Assembly: GCA_034440135.1 (NCBI GenBank)
Contig: JAWXBP010000447.1
Span: forward strand, 1-34,724
Reading direction: 5' to 3'
Length of the DNA: 34,724 nucleotides
Origin: Planctomycetia bacterium
GTDB taxonomy: Bacteria; Planctomycetota; Planctomycetia; Pirellulales; JALHLM01
Below are positions 33,805 to 34,724 of the stretch, one piece after another. The position numbers were made by a program, and so were the translations under genes. The notes beneath the pieces were generated by a model. That model searched no databases and had not been told where the DNA came from. It saw only the letters and a list, made by a program, of their open reading frames with translations. The first letter of the stretch is position 1. Each line of letters opens with the position of its first letter.

Positions 33805-34724
33805 ATGTCGGCAGTCATCGACGACACGTACGCCGAGGCGTTTCGCAGCGTCTACGTGGAATTCCTGATTACCGCGTGCGATCGGCGCTGGGTGGAGCAT
33901 GCCGTGAATGCCGCCACGGGGAATGCGTCCAGCACGATTTTGTGCGATTGCGAAGCGGGACTTGATCGATTCGTGGGACCGGGCTGTGACGAACCAACCC
34001 CGGATGGTCGTCCCGGTGCGATCGTGCAATTGCATGTGCCGCGATTTCGTAAGGATCGACTCGCCGGTTTGGAAAAGGCGGCGCTCGTGCGCATCAGCCA
34101 GAACGTGCTGACCTGCCCCACGGCCGCGTGCTTCAATCGGATCGAATCGGACGACTATTTCAAGATCGGCCGCAAGGTCGCCTTCTTCGGCGATGGATTT
34201 CAACGGCGGATCGAGCGGCACGGTCGCAAGTTGTGGTGGGTGCCGACGCTCGGCGGCGAGTTCATCCTTGATCGCCGGTTGGGCTACGCCGACGGAGTCA
34301 TGGGGGGCAATCTCTGGTACTTCGGCGCGGACGAGGCCTCCGCCCTCGCGGCCGCCGAGGCCGGCGTCCGGGCCGTTCACGATTGCCCCGGCGTGATCAT
34401 GCCTTTTCCGGGCGGCATCGCCGGCAGCGGCTCCAAGGCGGGCAGCAAGTATTCGTTTATGTTCGCCAGCACGTACGAGAAGTACTGTCCGCTGCTCGTG
34501 GACAATCCAATGGCGGATACGCGGCTGACGCGCGACGTCGGCTCGGTAATGGAGATCATCATCAACGGACGCAACCTGCCAGCGATCGTGAACGCCACGC
34601 AAGCGGCCATTCAGGCCTCGCGCAATACGCCTGGGCTATTGCGCATCTCGGCCGGCAATTACGGGGGTCGCTTGGGCAAGTCGTTTATCTACTTGCATCC
34701 GGAAAAGCAGCCGCCGGCGGCTGC
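33805..34724 (+). CDS. fhcD: Formylmethanofuran:tetrahydromethanopterin formyltransferase (3' end outside window)
   Basis: At least 306 codons are open, from ATG 33805 to the window edge. The protein moves a formyl group between methanofuran and H4MPT (Ftr in methanogens; FhcD of the FhcABCD formyltransferase/hydrolase complex in methylotrophs and planctomycetes). Family signatures are dense: ITACDRRWVEHAVNAATG, ASSTILCDCEAGLDRF, VLTCPTAACFNRI, YADGVMGGNLWYFG, CPGVIMPFPGGIAGSGSKAG, SKYSFMFASTYEKYCPLLVD and ISAGNYGGRLGKSFIYL. Archaeal and bacterial forms are about 300 residues, so almost the whole gene is present. In bacteria the pathway oxidises or detoxifies formaldehyde. The other fhc genes should lie beyond 34724. 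The gene has no stop in the window. Confidence 0.95.
   Translation, partial: MSAVIDDTYAEAFRSVYVEFLITACDRRWVEHAVNAATGNASSTILCDCEAGLDRFVGPGCDEPTPDGRPGAIVQLHVPRFRKDRLAGLEKAALVRISQNVLTCPTAACFNRIESDDYFKIGRKVAFFGDGFQRRIERHGRKLWWVPTLGGEFILDRRLGYADGVMGGNLWYFGADEASALAAAEAGVRAVHDCPGVIMPFPGGIAGSGSKAGSKYSFMFASTYEKYCPLLVDNPMADTRLTRDVGSVMEIIINGRNLPAIVNATQAAIQASRNTPGLLRISAGNYGGRLGKSFIYLHPEKQPPAA

Noticed and set aside
33727-34602. A 291-codon open frame on the minus strand near the window end
   Set aside because: It lies opposite fhcD, whose conserved motifs run through the whole region on the plus strand. It is a shadow of fhcD.

Overview
The window is a GC-rich chromosomal segment of a planctomycete, most likely from the Pirellulales side of the phylum (inference). 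Several planctomycete signatures support this: a DUF1501 / DUF1549-DUF1553 / cytochrome c-WD40 cluster, a secreted giant protein with the LEDRRLLA N-terminal signal and a C-terminal dockerin, a PEP-CTERM protein, and an archaeal-type formylmethanofuran:H4MPT formyltransferase. I see no rRNA, tRNA, CRISPR array, prophage or transposase.

Layout. 1-3553: the tail of an unidentified gene, a small sulfite-oxidase-fold protein without the usual molybdenum-ligand cysteine, a secreted alkaline phosphatase-superfamily enzyme, a PEP-CTERM protein, and an unknown one-helix membrane protein. 3585-11865 (minus strand, read right to left): DUF1501, DUF1549/DUF1553, a VapBC-like toxin-antitoxin pair, then a 1188-residue cytochrome c-WD40-PPC protein. 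The TA pair sits inside an otherwise typical planctomycete cluster. 12262-16147: a nucleoside-symporter-like MFS permease, a TolB-like propeller protein and a secreted esterase. 16455-19237: a short sugar-phosphate transferase, a YdcF/DUF218 protein and a sulfotransferase, suggesting synthesis of a sulfated surface polysaccharide. 19468-25663: the giant ELWxxDGT-repeat/dockerin protein and a Tat-exported PhoD phosphatase. 25884-30676: a SYLF-domain protein, a DUF998-like membrane protein, a PQQ-type propeller, a C-type-lectin-fold protein, a small lipoprotein and a short exported basic protein.

30740-34724 is metabolic: leuA (minus strand) and, divergently, 5-formyltetrahydrofolate cyclo-ligase followed by fhcD, which runs off the end of the window. 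The most interesting element is upstream of leuA. A promoter is followed by a 20-codon ORF with eight leucines, then by a 9-bp GC-rich hairpin with eight U. A segment over the leader stop codon can form nine consecutive pairs with the terminator's 5' arm. This is the full layout of a leucine-responsive ribosome-mediated attenuator.

The intergenic regions are rich in compact palindromic elements. There are two copies of one element (12045 and 30844), three others with nested or doubled hairpins (13581, 25710, 29954), and a 35-bp sequence present twice (10456 and 32734). They look like dispersed REP-like repeats.

Limits: all family calls are by motif and overall sequence character, without database searches. 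Start codons were chosen from Shine-Dalgarno-like sequences and signal peptides. Promoters were found by eye.
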